A DNA stretch of 64,000 nucleotides from JAQBQB01 sp963757185 (lineage in GTDB: Bacteria; Gemmatimonadota; Gemmatimonadetes; Gemmatimonadales; Gemmatimonadaceae). Location of the stretch: assembly GCA_963757185.1 (NCBI GenBank), contig CAVWQI010000002.1, positions 1,269,079 through 1,333,078 on the forward strand, in the 5' to 3' direction. Of this stretch, positions 22,542 to 31,183 are shown piece after piece (positions within the stretch are counted from its first letter, which is position 1; each line of letters opens with the position of its first letter). The notes beneath the pieces are model-generated. The model was not told where the DNA came from, did not search any database, and saw only the letters and a list, made by a program, of their open reading frames with translations. Made by a program: the position numbers and the translations under genes.

Positions 22542-22594
22542 GCTCCTGTCGAACGGACAAGGAAGCTACCATCGCTCCTGTCGAATGGTCAAGG
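22542..22594 (-). promoter_or_regulatory. Direct-repeat promoter/operator region of the PadR-ADOP operon
   Basis: Two 21-bp copies of GCTCCTGTCGAAYGGWCAAGG lie at 22542-22562 and 22574-22594, 32 bp apart centre to centre. On the minus strand the distal copy supplies a TTGACC that could be a -35 element with TAGCTT about 18 bp later; the proximal copy contains the AGGAG ribosome-binding site. The role as operator is inferred from position. Confidence 0.45.
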
Positions 22595-22633
22595 TACGTC
22601 GTTCAGGAGCCGCCAAGTCGCAAGCCGAGGCCG

Positions 22634-24745
22634 CTACAAGAAAATGTCGCCCCTCACTCGTTGCCTGACCGCCCACCACATCGCCCGTAGTAGCGAAGAC
22701 CGCTGAATCTCGACCTTCGCCTCGCCTGTCGCGGTGGCGCGCCATGTACCGTCCGATCGCACGGGAACGCGGGCTTCAATTGCGCCGACGCCGACCAACC
22801 CCCGCCCGGCCGGAGATACCGCGCCGATCGTCGTGACGACGCGAGACGCCGGGTCGGCGTACGCAATGAGCTTCACCGATTGTCCCGCCCTCACTCGCGT
22901 CGCCCCCGCGCCGTCGAGCGCGACCCGCGCCTCGAGCGAGTCCACCGTCGCGATCGTCAGAATTCTCGTTCCGAAATCCACCCGCCGCCCTGCCTGTTCC
23001 TCGACGCGCGGCGTCGTGACGACGCCGTTCCATTGTGCGCGAAGCGTCAGCGCGTCGATCCGCGCCTGCAACCCGGCGAGTCGCGCCGATGCCGCGGCGC
23101 GGCGATCGTCGAGCTGCGCGGCGACTGCCGTCTGGTTCACCGAGCGAGCACGCGTCGTGGCAACGCTGAGCGAGTCGACCACCCGCGCCGCGGCGACCAA
23201 CTCGCGCTCCAACGACCGATCGACGATGCGCGCCACCGGTGCGCCAGCCGGAACCCGCGTTCCCTCCCGCACGAACACCTCAGCGAGGATTCCGCTGTCC
23301 GGCGCCACGAGGTCGAAGGTGCGCACGGGCGCGAGTACGAATCGGCCCGACGCCGTGAGGTTCCACGGGATCAACGCCAACACGATGCCGGCGACGAGCA
23401 CGGCAACCGCGACGGCTACACCGATGCGCTTCCAACCCCATCGTCGCTTTCGCTCGGAGCGTCGCGTACGCACCGAAAGCACGATTGCGCGCCCCCATTC
23501 AGCGATCGCATGCCGAGCCAACGCGAGAATCATCGCGAGCGCGAGCACGACTCCCAGCGCACCGAGTGCGGCGCGCGACCAGCCGACGACGAGCATTCCG
23601 ATCACGGCGAAGAGCAGCGCGATGTAGCACACGGCGAGGGTGCCGTAGATGAGAAAAACCTTCTTCTCTCGCTCGCTCACCGACGGCTCCGGCATGTCGA
23701 GACGCAGCAAATGGCGGCGCACCCACCAACCGACGTATGCCTGCGCGCGTTGCCGGAGATTCGGGATCTCGAGCCAATCGATCAGCACGAAATAGCCGTC
23801 GAGCGGGATGAGCGGATTCATGTTGGTGAGAATCGTCGTCGCCCCGCCGATGAGCATCGCCGCAACCGCGACCTCGGCCGCGAGCGTGCCGGGTCTGGCA
23901 ACTGCCCATACCAGCGCGGCCAGGCCCGCGACCACGAACTGAATCCACCCTCCAGCGGCCGTGACCCAAAGCCTGGACCGCACCTCGGGAAAGCTCCACG
24001 CGTCGTTCACATTGCAGTAGAACGCGGGCTGGAAATACATGAGCATGAACCCCATCTCGTGCACTTCGCCGCCGAAGTACTTGCACGTGAACGCGTGACC
24101 CAGCTCGTGGATGAGGATCACGGCGAGCGCGGTGAACCAGAGTACGACGACCGCCCCGAACGTGAGGTTGGCGAACGAGTACAGTTGCGAGACAGTGTGC
24201 GAGAACTCGTCCCACCTCGTCGCGAGGACGCCGAAATATGCGACGAACAGGAGCACCGACACCGCGAGAAAGGCCGGCGTGAAGCACCAGCGAATCGCCG
24301 GCAGAACGCGGTCGAACATCGCGTCCGGGTCGCCCATCGACCAGCGCATGCGCAACAGCTCGCCCCGAAACAGCGTCGGCTGACGTCGCCGCCGTCGCTC
24401 GGCACGCAACCTCTCCAGCTCGAGCGTCGTGCGCTCGACGAGCGTTCGTTCCAATACGCCGATCGACGAGAGCTTCCGTGCAAACCCTTCGACCGTGCGC
24501 GCCGGAATGCGCGTCCCTTGTTCGGCCAAGGCGCGCGCGATCTCGTCGGGAGTGCGGCGCCCGTCGAAGCAGCGCATCACGGCGATCTCCACAGCGCCAA
24601 AGCGAAAATACTTCCGCGTCGTCGGGTCTTTCACGACGAAGCTCTTCTCGCCCTTGAACAGCTGCTCGACGATCGTGAGGTCGGGACGGAGACGCGGGAG
24701 AAATCCCGCCCCCCCGGCGTCGGCGGGAAACGCTGCGGCGGTCAC
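22634..24745 (-). CDS. PqqD-like domain + M50 zinc metallopeptidase + HlyD-like fusion (putative peptide exporter/processor)
   Basis: A 703-residue membrane protein. The N-terminus (about 20-100) resembles PqqD-type peptide-binding domains (KSFVVKDPTTRKYFRFG, DGRRTPDEIARAL). The centre is an M50 site-2-protease-like domain with the zinc motif HELGH in a TM helix (AVILIHELGHAFTCKYFGGE) and the second motif NMNPLIPLDGYF. After further TM helices, the C-terminal 270 residues form a HlyD-type barrel-sandwich/coiled-coil (GRFVLAPVRTFDLVAPDSG). It is the last gene of a three-gene set, overlapping the MFP gene by 4 bp. Relatives are annotated as putative peptide zinc metalloproteases. The nearby twin peptides (27782-28168) are candidate substrates (inference). 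Confidence 0.85.
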   Translation of the reverse strand: MTAAAFPADAGGAGFLPRLRPDLTIVEQLFKGEKSFVVKDPTTRKYFRFGAVEIAVMRCFDGRRTPDEIARALAEQGTRIPARTVEGFARKLSSIGVLERTLVERTTLELERLRAERRRRRQPTLFRGELLRMRWSMGDPDAMFDRVLPAIRWCFTPAFLAVSVLLFVAYFGVLATRWDEFSHTVSQLYSFANLTFGAVVVLWFTALAVILIHELGHAFTCKYFGGEVHEMGFMLMYFQPAFYCNVNDAWSFPEVRSRLWVTAAGGWIQFVVAGLAALVWAVARPGTLAAEVAVAAMLIGGATTILTNMNPLIPLDGYFVLIDWLEIPNLRQRAQAYVGWWVRRHLLRLDMPEPSVSEREKKVFLIYGTLAVCYIALLFAVIGMLVVGWSRAALGALGVVLALAMILALARHAIAEWGRAIVLSVRTRRSERKRRWGWKRIGVAVAVAVLVAGIVLALIPWNLTASGRFVLAPVRTFDLVAPDSGILAEVFVREGTRVPAGAPVARIVDRSLERELVAAARVVDSLSVATTRARSVNQTAVAAQLDDRRAAASARLAGLQARIDALTLRAQWNGVVTTPRVEEQAGRRVDFGTRILTIATVDSLEARVALDGAGATRVRAGQSVKLIAYADPASRVVTTIGAVSPAGRGLVGVGAIEARVPVRSDGTWRATATGEAKVEIQRSSLLRAMWWAVRQRVRGDIFL

Positions 24746-25716
24746 TGGTCGCGCCGGGCGATCCGCTCGCCGAATGACAGACCGTTCACGACCTCGACGC
24801 GCCCGTCGCCGAGATCGGCGCCGAGTGTCACCGGGCGAAGCGACGTCCCGGTGCCTTCGACGACGAGCACGAATCCGTCCGCCGCTACCGCGTCGCGCGG
24901 GATGGCCACGACGTGTCGCCGCTGCGCGCCGAGTCGAACGGTGACGCTCGCTCCGGGAATGAGCCGCGACGTCTCGGCGACGCGGAGAACGACCTCGCGG
25001 GTCCCGCTCGCCGCGTCGATCACCGGAGCTGCGCTCGCCACGACGGCGCCCGCCGTCGCACCGTCGTCGGTCGAGACTGTCGCGTGATCGCCGACGTGGA
25101 CGCTCGCCGCCACTGCTTCGGGCACGCGCACTCGTGCCATGAGCGGCGCCGTCTCGGTGACACGAAAGAGCGTATCGCCCACGTTCACGAAGCGGCCGGC
25201 ACGCGCATACCGCGCGGTGACGACGCCACTGAACGGCGCCGCGACTTTGGTAAGCTCGATGTCCCGCCGCGCCTTCCGTCGCGCCAGATCGGCCTGGCGA
25301 TACTGCAGTTCGACGTTCTCGGAATCAGCGACCGTGATGCCGCCGGCCTTCGTCATCAAACGAGCGCGGACGACGGACTTGCTCAAATTGTCGAACGACG
25401 CTTCAGCCTGCGCGAGCGCGATCTGCTGATCGGCGCTCTCCAGCAACGCCAACGGCGCGCCGCCGTTCACGTGATCGTTCAGATCCGCCAAAACCGAGTC
25501 GACGTTCCCGGCCGCTCGTGCCACGACGACGGCATCGTGCTCCACATAGAGTTGCGCGGGCAACTGGAGCGGCGCCCGCACAGTCGTCGTGTCGACGAGA
25601 ATCCCCGCCGGCGCCTGTGCCGTCGCTCCCGCGGCCGTTGCCTTTGGTTGCCGGCCGCAAGCGCCGAGTATCGCGAGGATCGCGTAGCCGGTGGACCGGA
25701 TCGAACGTCGCGTCAC
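24742..25716 (-). CDS. HlyD/RND-type membrane fusion lipoprotein
   Basis: About 324 residues from GTG 25716, which follows a GGTGGAGG ribosome-binding site. The signal peptide ends in the lipobox ILGAC. It has a lipoyl half-motif (AGNVDSVLADLNDHVNGGAPL), a coiled-coil hairpin (AQAEASFDNLSKSVVRARLM), the second lipoyl half (VAAPFSGVVTARYARAGRFV) and a beta barrel. Its GTG start overlaps the TGA that ends the restored frame of the upstream GAF-HlyD gene, and its stop overlaps the start of the PqqD-M50 gene. Translational coupling of all three genes is likely. Confidence 0.9.
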   Translation of the reverse strand: MTRRSIRSTGYAILAILGACGRQPKATAAGATAQAPAGILVDTTTVRAPLQLPAQLYVEHDAVVVARAAGNVDSVLADLNDHVNGGAPLALLESADQQIALAQAEASFDNLSKSVVRARLMTKAGGITVADSENVELQYRQADLARRKARRDIELTKVAAPFSGVVTARYARAGRFVNVGDTLFRVTETAPLMARVRVPEAVAASVHVGDHATVSTDDGATAGAVVASAAPVIDAASGTREVVLRVAETSRLIPGASVTVRLGAQRRHVVAIPRDAVAADGFVLVVEGTGTSLRPVTLGADLGDGRVEVVNGLSFGERIARRDQ

Positions 25717-27634
25717 GACCACAACCTCCACCAAAAAAGCCGAAGCCTACGCCAGGGCTCACGAACAACACGCCCCATCACGGACGCCGGATCCGTGAGC
25801 ACGCGCGCATAGGCGACCATCCCCGGCCGAATGAGACCGGAGTCATTGGGAACGAGCGCGCGCAGCGGATACCCCGCCATGCTCGCCGACGTCGTCTCGC
25901 CGTTGGACGGTCCACCGGTCCACCGGTCCACCGGTCCACCCCTATCACCGTCACCCGTCCCACAAACGTCCTCTGCGGATACGCATCCACTCGCAAGCGA
26001 ACCTCGTCGCCGACCTTCACACGCCCGATGTCGCGCTCGTCGACGTTGAAATCCAACTCGAGCGTATCCGTGCGGCCCACGACGATCAACTGGCTTCCCG
26101 CATCCACCCAAGAGCCCAGCCGCTCTTGTGGCCTCGGCGTCAGCACGATCCCGGCGACGGGACTGCGCACGATCGCCGCGCGAACTTGCTCGTCGAGCAC
26201 ACTCGCTTCGCGTCGCAGCGCGTCGGCGCGCATCCGTTGCAACCGCTCTTCCGCCGCGTCGCCGCGCGCCGACGCTGAAGCCGCCTCACGCTCGGCGCTC
26301 GCCGCATCCGATAGCGCCGCGTCGCGCGACGTCCGCTGCTCGGCGTCGCGCAATTGCACGATTGGATCGCCGCGGGCGACGCGCGCGCCTTCGCCAATGA
26401 AGACGCGTTCCACGACGCCGTCCACGAGCGGACGAATCTCGGTGCGGACGTTCGGCCGAAAAACAGGCTGGTTCGCCTCGACACGCAGCGGCCATTGAAT
26501 GAGCGTCAGCGACGCGATCGCTACCGCGGCGACCGCCGCCCACGTGAGGCGTCGCATCGCCGGCAGCGCGAGGAACGCCTCTTTCTTGGCGTGGATCGCG
26601 CCCAGTGTGTCGGCGAGCGGGACTTGCTGATAGAGTTGCGCGTTGCGAAGGGCGACGGTCGCCTGGTTCGCGAGGATCGTCGCCAGCTCGCGCTGCCGTT
26701 CCGTCGCGAACTCCGGACGCTCGGCTTCGAAGAGCAAAATGCCGAGTACTCCCTCGTCGTCCTTGAGCGGGATGTACAATCCGCTCACGACGCCGTCCGC
26801 CTCGAGGTCGCCTTCAAATATCTGTAAAAAAAGACGCTCGGCGTCGGACCCGGCTTCAGTGCGGTCGGAGAGATAGAATGCTTCGCCGACGCCGGCCGCC
26901 CACGCACCGCGCACGGCGAGGTCTTGTAGCTCGGGATCCTCGGGGTCGAATTTTTCCACGCCTGCCAGCGCGCGGATGTCGCACTTGCCGCGCTCGTAGA
27001 GCGCGATCGCTCCGCGATCGAATGTGATCGCGCGCATCGCGAGATTCACCACCGCGCGCATCACGCGATCGAGGTCGAGCGTCGAGCCGATCGCTCGGCT
27101 CATCTCCATCACCAGCTCGAGGTCGCCGGTGCGGTCATTCGCCGCCATGCGCTCGGCGTTTCGAAGCGCAACGCCGGCGACATCGGCGAGTCGAGTGAGC
27201 GCGACGCGCTCGCCCGGTGTGAACGCGCCGTGAGCCGCGAGATCGCGCGCGACTCTCAACGCTCCGGATGCCGGTGACGCCGTCGGCCGAAGCGGAGCGA
27301 CGATGACGGCCATTCCGTCTTCGTCTTCCATCGGTCGTTCCAGGGCGTCCACAGGTCCGCTCGCCCCCGTTATCCCTTCGGCGCCTTCACCGCTCGCGAT
27401 CCAACACGTGAGCGCGCCCCCACCGTCCCGCTCGACCCAAGCCGACACCCGATCCGCGCGCAGAATCGCGCGCGCGAAGTTCAGGGTCTTCGTCTCGATC
27501 TCGCGCGCATCGAGGCTGGCCGCGAGCTCGACCAGCGCACCGTGAATCGGATCGGAACCGTCCGAAAGCGCTGCTTGCCCCGTCGGCGTAGCCGTCAGCG
27601 TCAGGTCGGTCAGCGTCACCGGAGGGGAAGGCAA
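25713..27634 (-). CDS. Tandem GAF domains + TM + HlyD-type adaptor, C-terminus out of frame at an 8-bp repeat
   Basis: Residues about 30-165 and 170-345 are two GAF sensory domains. A TM helix (LTWAAVAAVAIASLTLIQW) and a HlyD domain (RPLVDGVVERVFIGEGARVA, AAIVRSPVAGIVLTPRPQER) follow. At 25908-25939 four copies of GTGGACCG throw the frame. The frame that opens after the repeat carries the expected HlyD ending (YPLRALVPNDSGLIRPGMVA) and stops at 25713, overlapping the next gene's GTG. In the frame as given, translation instead ends at 25778 with an Arg-rich tail. Three repeat copies would restore the frame. The start is uncertain (TTG 27634 or GTG 27619). It is the first gene of the export locus. 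Confidence 0.8.
25908..25939 (-). repeat. (GTGGACCG)4 tandem repeat causing frame change
   Basis: Four perfect 8-bp copies on the coding strand. Because 8 is not a multiple of 3, each gain or loss of a copy changes the frame: 3 or 6 copies give the full-length GAF-HlyD protein with an inserted VDRWTGGP, 4 copies do not. Confidence 0.9.
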
Positions 27635-27721
27635 AACATCGGGTCCTGACGGCCGGAGGGAGGGCCAAAGCTGGCGTTACGCGTGCTCAGCCGCAAGCAA
27701 CGCTGTGCGTCGCTTTCTACC

Positions 27722-27755
27722 AAAAACGAAGCGAGCGGGGATATCCCCGCTCGCT
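27722..27755 (-). terminator. Rho-independent terminator after the twin peptide genes
   Basis: Perfect 26-bp palindrome with half-site AGCGAGCGGGGAT (27730-27755) followed on the minus strand by CGTTTTTG. It lies 26 bp after the stop of the first peptide gene and before the GAF-HlyD gene, so it should insulate the peptide transcript from the export operon. Confidence 0.85.
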
Positions 27756-27781
27756 CGACGCTTAAACCGTGATCCGCAGCC

Positions 27782-27928
27782 TTACGTGATACGCACCGGC
27801 GCGATTCGGTCTTCGAGCTCGCCCACCGTCAGCTCGATGGCTTCGACGTCCTTCCCCGTCTCCTTCTTCACGGCCTGCTTCTGCGCGTTCGTCAGATCGA
27901 TTCGAACGATCTCTTTTTCCTTACTCAT
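27782..27928 (-). CDS. 48-residue peptide, paralogue 1 (candidate exported/RiPP-like precursor)
   Basis: Begins MSKEKEIVRIDLTNAQKQAV and ends DRIAPVRIT. 38 of 48 residues are identical to the adjacent peptide at 28022-28168, and the last six positions are the most variable. It is highly charged, has no signal peptide, Cys or double-glycine site, and contains an ELTVGELEDRI motif. A GGTGGCG lies just upstream of the ATG and a strong terminator follows. It has the same orientation as, and sits upstream of, the PqqD-M50-HlyD operon. Function unknown; a precursor peptide recognised by the PqqD-like domain is a hypothesis. Confidence 0.75.
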   Translation of the reverse strand: MSKEKEIVRIDLTNAQKQAVKKETGKDVEAIELTVGELEDRIAPVRIT

Positions 27929-28021
27929 GTCGCCACCTTCATATGGAAGTCTTGGAAATGACCGCGTGCGTCAGCGAGTGAGACGGCCTACTTTGGGCGA
28001 CTTAAAGCCCGTTTCGCAGCT

Positions 28022-28168
28022 TTACCAGACCTTCAGCGGCGTGATTCGGTCCTCGAGCTCGGCGACGGTCAACTCGATCGCCTCTGCGTCCTTCCCGGTT
28101 TCCTTCTTCACGATCTGCTTCTGCACGTTCGTCAGGTCGATTCGGACGATGTCCTTTTCCTTGCTCAT
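28022..28168 (-). CDS. 48-residue peptide, paralogue 2 (candidate exported/RiPP-like precursor)
   Basis: Begins MSKEKDIVRIDLTNVQKQIV and ends DRITPLKVW. Same length and layout as the paralogue 93 bp downstream, with a different C-terminal tail (PLKVW against PVRIT). AGAAGAGG precedes the ATG. The gene is divergent from the SARP-type regulator, with a shared upstream region of about 150 bp. Conserved front and variable end are what one expects of leader-core peptides, but the tails are short and no modification enzyme such as a radical-SAM or lanthipeptide synthetase is present in the window. Confidence 0.75.
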   Translation of the reverse strand: MSKEKDIVRIDLTNVQKQIVKKETGKDAEAIELTVAELEDRITPLKVW

Positions 28169-28319
28169 ATGGCCTCTTCTAGATGGAGGGCGGGGGCCGG
28201 ACTGGTCACGGGAACGGACGGGATGGTACTTCCGGTCCGTGAATGGGGCGTGAATCTTCTTGAGGCGATCGTGAAATACGGTCGCGCTCGCCCGTCGTCT
28301 CCGACCTTGGAGCCAGCCC

Positions 28320-30557
28320 CTGCCCGCGCTGTCACTCACGCTCTGCGGTCGCGTCGCCGCGGCGGTCGACGGTTCTCCGGTCTCGGGAGCCGTCCTCGGC
28401 AGCAAGAGCTTAGCGTTGCTGGCTTTTCTCGCGCTCGAGCCGGGAGCGCATAGCCGGGACGAAGTCACCGCGTTGCTCTGGGGCGAGTATCCGGAGGAAA
28501 AAGCCCGCGTTTCGCTCCGGCAGGCGCTCACCCATCTGCGAGACGCGATCGGCGACGCGCTTCACGTCGACCGAACCTCGGTTCGCTTGGTCGCGACGCC
28601 GGACAGCGACGTTCGCCAATTCCTTGCCGCCGCCGACACATCGCCGCGCGAAGCGGCCGAGGTGGACATTCCGCGTTTCCTGAGCGGACTCCAGCTCAGA
28701 CACTCGTCCGGCTTCGACGATTGGGCCGATGAGAAACGGCACACGTTGCTCCGACGCTACACCAGCGTGCTCGCCGCGGCCGTTCGAGAAGCGATCGCGA
28801 GCAACCGCTCGCGCGACGCGGTGCGAGCCGCCGAGCGATGGGCGGCGGTCGACGGGTTCTCGGCCGACGCGACGCTCGCGCTGATGGAGTCGCAGTTCCT
28901 GGCCGGCAATCGTACGAACGCGTTGCAGGCGTTCGCAGACTATCGGTCTCGACTCACGGACGCCGACGATCGTCCCGACCACCGGCTCCTCGAGTTCGCG
29001 CAGCGCATTGAAGACGCGCCCGTGAGCGGCGAGAGCAGGCGGCAGGCGACCGAGGAGTGGTACGCCGCGTCGCCGTCTTTTCATGGAAGTCTCATCGGGC
29101 GAGACCGAGAATGGGATCGCCTTCGCGCGACGTGGCAGGCCGTTTCGCAAAGCCGGTCGCGCGCCGTGCTCATCGAAGGTGAATCGGGCGTCGGAAAGTC
29201 GCGTCTCGCCGACGACTTCGCACGCTGGGTGACCGCCGAGGGCGGGACCGTGCTCCGCGGACGCGGCTTCGACGTGCGAGTCGGCGTTCCCTTCGGCGCG
29301 ATGATCGAGGCGCTCCGGTCGGCGATCGATGCGCCCGGCTTGAGCGGTACCGACCCTCAATGGCTCGCCGAAGTCGCGCGCGTCGTGCCGGAGCTCAAGC
29401 AGCGCTTCGCCGGCCTCCCCGAGATCGTTCCTGCGTCGACGGCGGACAGTTGGCGCCTCTTCGAGGGAATCGCGCAGATGCTCGTCGCGATCTCCGAGGA
29501 GACGCCTCTGACGGTGCTCATCGACGACGTGCAGTGGTGCGACGCCGACAGCTGCGCGCTGCTCCACTTTCTCGTCCGGAAACTGGCGCGATCGGCGATT
29601 CTCTGGTTCGTCACCTTCGCCCCCGGCGCCGTCGAGCGCGACGCCGCTGCCGCACGATGGGTGCGCGCGCTTCGCGGATCGCCCGCAACCGAAGTGATCG
29701 CCCTCCAACCGCTGAGCGAAGACGAAGTACGGCAGCTCGTGCGCGGACTCGGCCGAGTGAGCACGCCGATGGAAGCCGAGCGGTTGGCCTCGCGAATCCA
29801 CGAGGCCACCGCCGGCTATCCCTTCTATGTGGTGGAGCTGCTCAAGACCCTCTTCGCCCAGGGATGGTTGACCGTCGATCCGGAGAGCGGCGAATGGATC
29901 GTGCGGCCGAGCGATTCCGGCGAGGAACCGGCCCTCACGCTTCCGTCCGTGCACGAGGCGATCGCCGAGCGGATCGAGTGTCTTTCGGACGAGCTCAAGG
30001 GTGTGTTGATCACGATCGCTGTGTCGACGCGCGGTTGCCGGACGGACGTCCTGTCACACGTACACGGAGTCTCACGCTTGCGCGCGGCGGCGATCGGCGA
30101 CGCGCTCGTCGAACGACACCTGGTCGTGGAGGACAACGGAGCGTACTGCTGCGCGCATCCAGTGATCGGTCGTGTGATGGTCGACGAGCTCGGAACATCG
30201 CGCAAACGGGAAGTGCACCGCGGACTCGCGTTGGCGATGGAGCTCGTGGGTTCGGATCGATCCGAGTACGTGGACCCGGGTGAGATCGCGCGGCACGCCG
30301 AGCAGGCCGGTGAGAGGGCGATGGCCTACCGGTTCGCGATGCAGGCCGTGGAAGCGTGCGCGCGACGATTCGCGTTCGATGACGCGCTGGGTTGGCTCGA
30401 CTTTGCGTCTGGCGTCGCCTCGGCACCTGGCGAAGCGGATGCTGTCAATCGCGCGACGGCGCAACTACTCGAAGTCTCGGATCGCCGTGAGCTGTCGCCT
30501 GCTCGCGCACCGGTCTCCGCCCCTCGGCCCATCGCGTCGGCTTCGGCGCGCGACTAG
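28320..30557 (+). CDS. SARP/BTAD-type transcriptional regulator with AAA ATPase domain
   Basis: The N-terminus is an AfsR-like winged helix (ALLAFLALEPGAHSRDEVTA, LWGEYPEEKARVSLRQALTH) followed by a BTAD helical domain (to about residue 240) and an AAA/STAND ATPase: Walker A GESGVGKS, Walker B LTVLIDDVQW, then ARM-like helices. The start must lie upstream of the ATG-type codons because the first strand LSLTLCGRV is part of the domain. CTG 28320 has GGAG 7 bases before it, a non-standard start held with modest confidence. Divergent from the twin peptide genes, it is the obvious local regulator of the peptide/export locus. The protein ends next to a repeat element. Confidence 0.8.
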   Translation: MPALSLTLCGRVAAAVDGSPVSGAVLGSKSLALLAFLALEPGAHSRDEVTALLWGEYPEEKARVSLRQALTHLRDAIGDALHVDRTSVRLVATPDSDVRQFLAAADTSPREAAEVDIPRFLSGLQLRHSSGFDDWADEKRHTLLRRYTSVLAAAVREAIASNRSRDAVRAAERWAAVDGFSADATLALMESQFLAGNRTNALQAFADYRSRLTDADDRPDHRLLEFAQRIEDAPVSGESRRQATEEWYAASPSFHGSLIGRDREWDRLRATWQAVSQSRSRAVLIEGESGVGKSRLADDFARWVTAEGGTVLRGRGFDVRVGVPFGAMIEALRSAIDAPGLSGTDPQWLAEVARVVPELKQRFAGLPEIVPASTADSWRLFEGIAQMLVAISEETPLTVLIDDVQWCDADSCALLHFLVRKLARSAILWFVTFAPGAVERDAAAARWVRALRGSPATEVIALQPLSEDEVRQLVRGLGRVSTPMEAERLASRIHEATAGYPFYVVELLKTLFAQGWLTVDPESGEWIVRPSDSGEEPALTLPSVHEAIAERIECLSDELKGVLITIAVSTRGCRTDVLSHVHGVSRLRAAAIGDALVERHLVVEDNGAYCCAHPVIGRVMVDELGTSRKREVHRGLALAMELVGSDRSEYVDPGEIARHAEQAGERAMAYRFAMQAVEACARRFAFDDALGWLDFASGVASAPGEADAVNRATAQLLEVSDRRELSPARAPVSAPRPIASASARD

Positions 30558-30635
30558 GCACCGGCGTTCACGCGGCCGAGTCGCCCGAGGTCTTCCGCGC
30601 GACCAGGCGCCGGCGTTCACGCGCCCGAGCCGCCC

Positions 30636-30713
30636 GAGGTCTTCCACGCGACCAGTGCAATGCTGCCGACACAGCCCGGCAGCATTGCCTCGGCTCGCGC
30701 TCCAGACCCCGGG
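30636..30713. repeat. B-type palindrome of the composite element
   Basis: Outer arms GAGGTCTTCCACGCGACC and (reverse complement of the right arm) GGGGTCTGGAGCGCGAGCC pair except for a 3x3 TCC/GGA mismatch. The inner stem GCAATGCTGCC / GGCAGCATTGC is perfect, although its sequence differs from other copies (GCAGTATTGCC): compensatory change. Confidence 0.85.
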
Positions 30714-30751
30714 CCGTCTCGCGCGCTGCCCCAGGTGCGCGCGAGACCGAC

Positions 30752-31003
30752 CTAGCGTTGCGCGCGAACGCTCCGCCCGCGCTCGACGTGGATCTCGACA
30801 CGGAGGCCGGCCCGCACGAGGAAGCGCAGCAGTGTCTCTAGTGAGAAGCGAGCCAGGCGCCCACGGCGCAGATCGGCGATCCGAAACCGGTCGGTGCCGA
30901 GCAGCGACGCGAGGTCATCGCCGTTCCCGTGACGCAGGAACTCGGCGAGGTGCGCGAGCGCCTCGCGCTTGAGCGCGGGAATCGGATCATTGTCGGGCGA
31001 CAT
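30752..31003 (-). CDS. Small XRE/HTH_37-like DNA-binding protein (element cargo)
   Basis: 83 residues. The core (DDLASLLGTDRFRIADLRRG, then RLARFSLETLLRFLVRAGLR and VEIHVER) matches the layout of short XRE-type regulators of the HigA-like/HTH_37 group, which end with a helix and a VEI strand. No partner toxin gene lies beside it. It is enclosed by the B and A palindromes and is read towards B. A decayed copy of its C-terminus survives at 61985-62110 in another element. It may regulate the element or host promoters; this is inference. Confidence 0.75.
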   Translation of the reverse strand: MSPDNDPIPALKREALAHLAEFLRHGNGDDLASLLGTDRFRIADLRRGRLARFSLETLLRFLVRAGLRVEIHVERGRSVRAQR

Positions 31004-31101
31004 TCCCTAGGATAGGCTCGCGCACGCACGTGGTCGCAACCATTTGCTCGCACTGGAACGCACGCCGTCGCCGTTCTCTGTGATCGCATGAGGCGAGCGG
31101 A

Positions 31102-31183
31102 TGGGGCTGTCCGGAGCGGAGCCGAGGCACTATTGCCGGGCAGTGTCGGCAATAGTGCACTGGTCCGCGGAGGACAGTCCCAG
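31102..31183. repeat. A-type palindrome of the composite element
   Basis: Outer arms TGGGGCTGTCCGGAGCGGAGCC and (reverse complement of the right arm) TGGGACTGTCCTCCGCGGACC pair except for the same 3x3 GGA/TCC internal mismatch as in B. The inner stem GCACTATTGCC / GGCAATAGTGC differs from the other A copies (CAGTATTGCC) on both sides, keeping pairing. Confidence 0.85.

Noticed and set aside
22880..25087. Long plus-strand open frame (735 codons) opposite the export genes
   Set aside because: Shadow of the minus-strand M50/MFP genes; Arg/His/Asp-rich translation without any domain.
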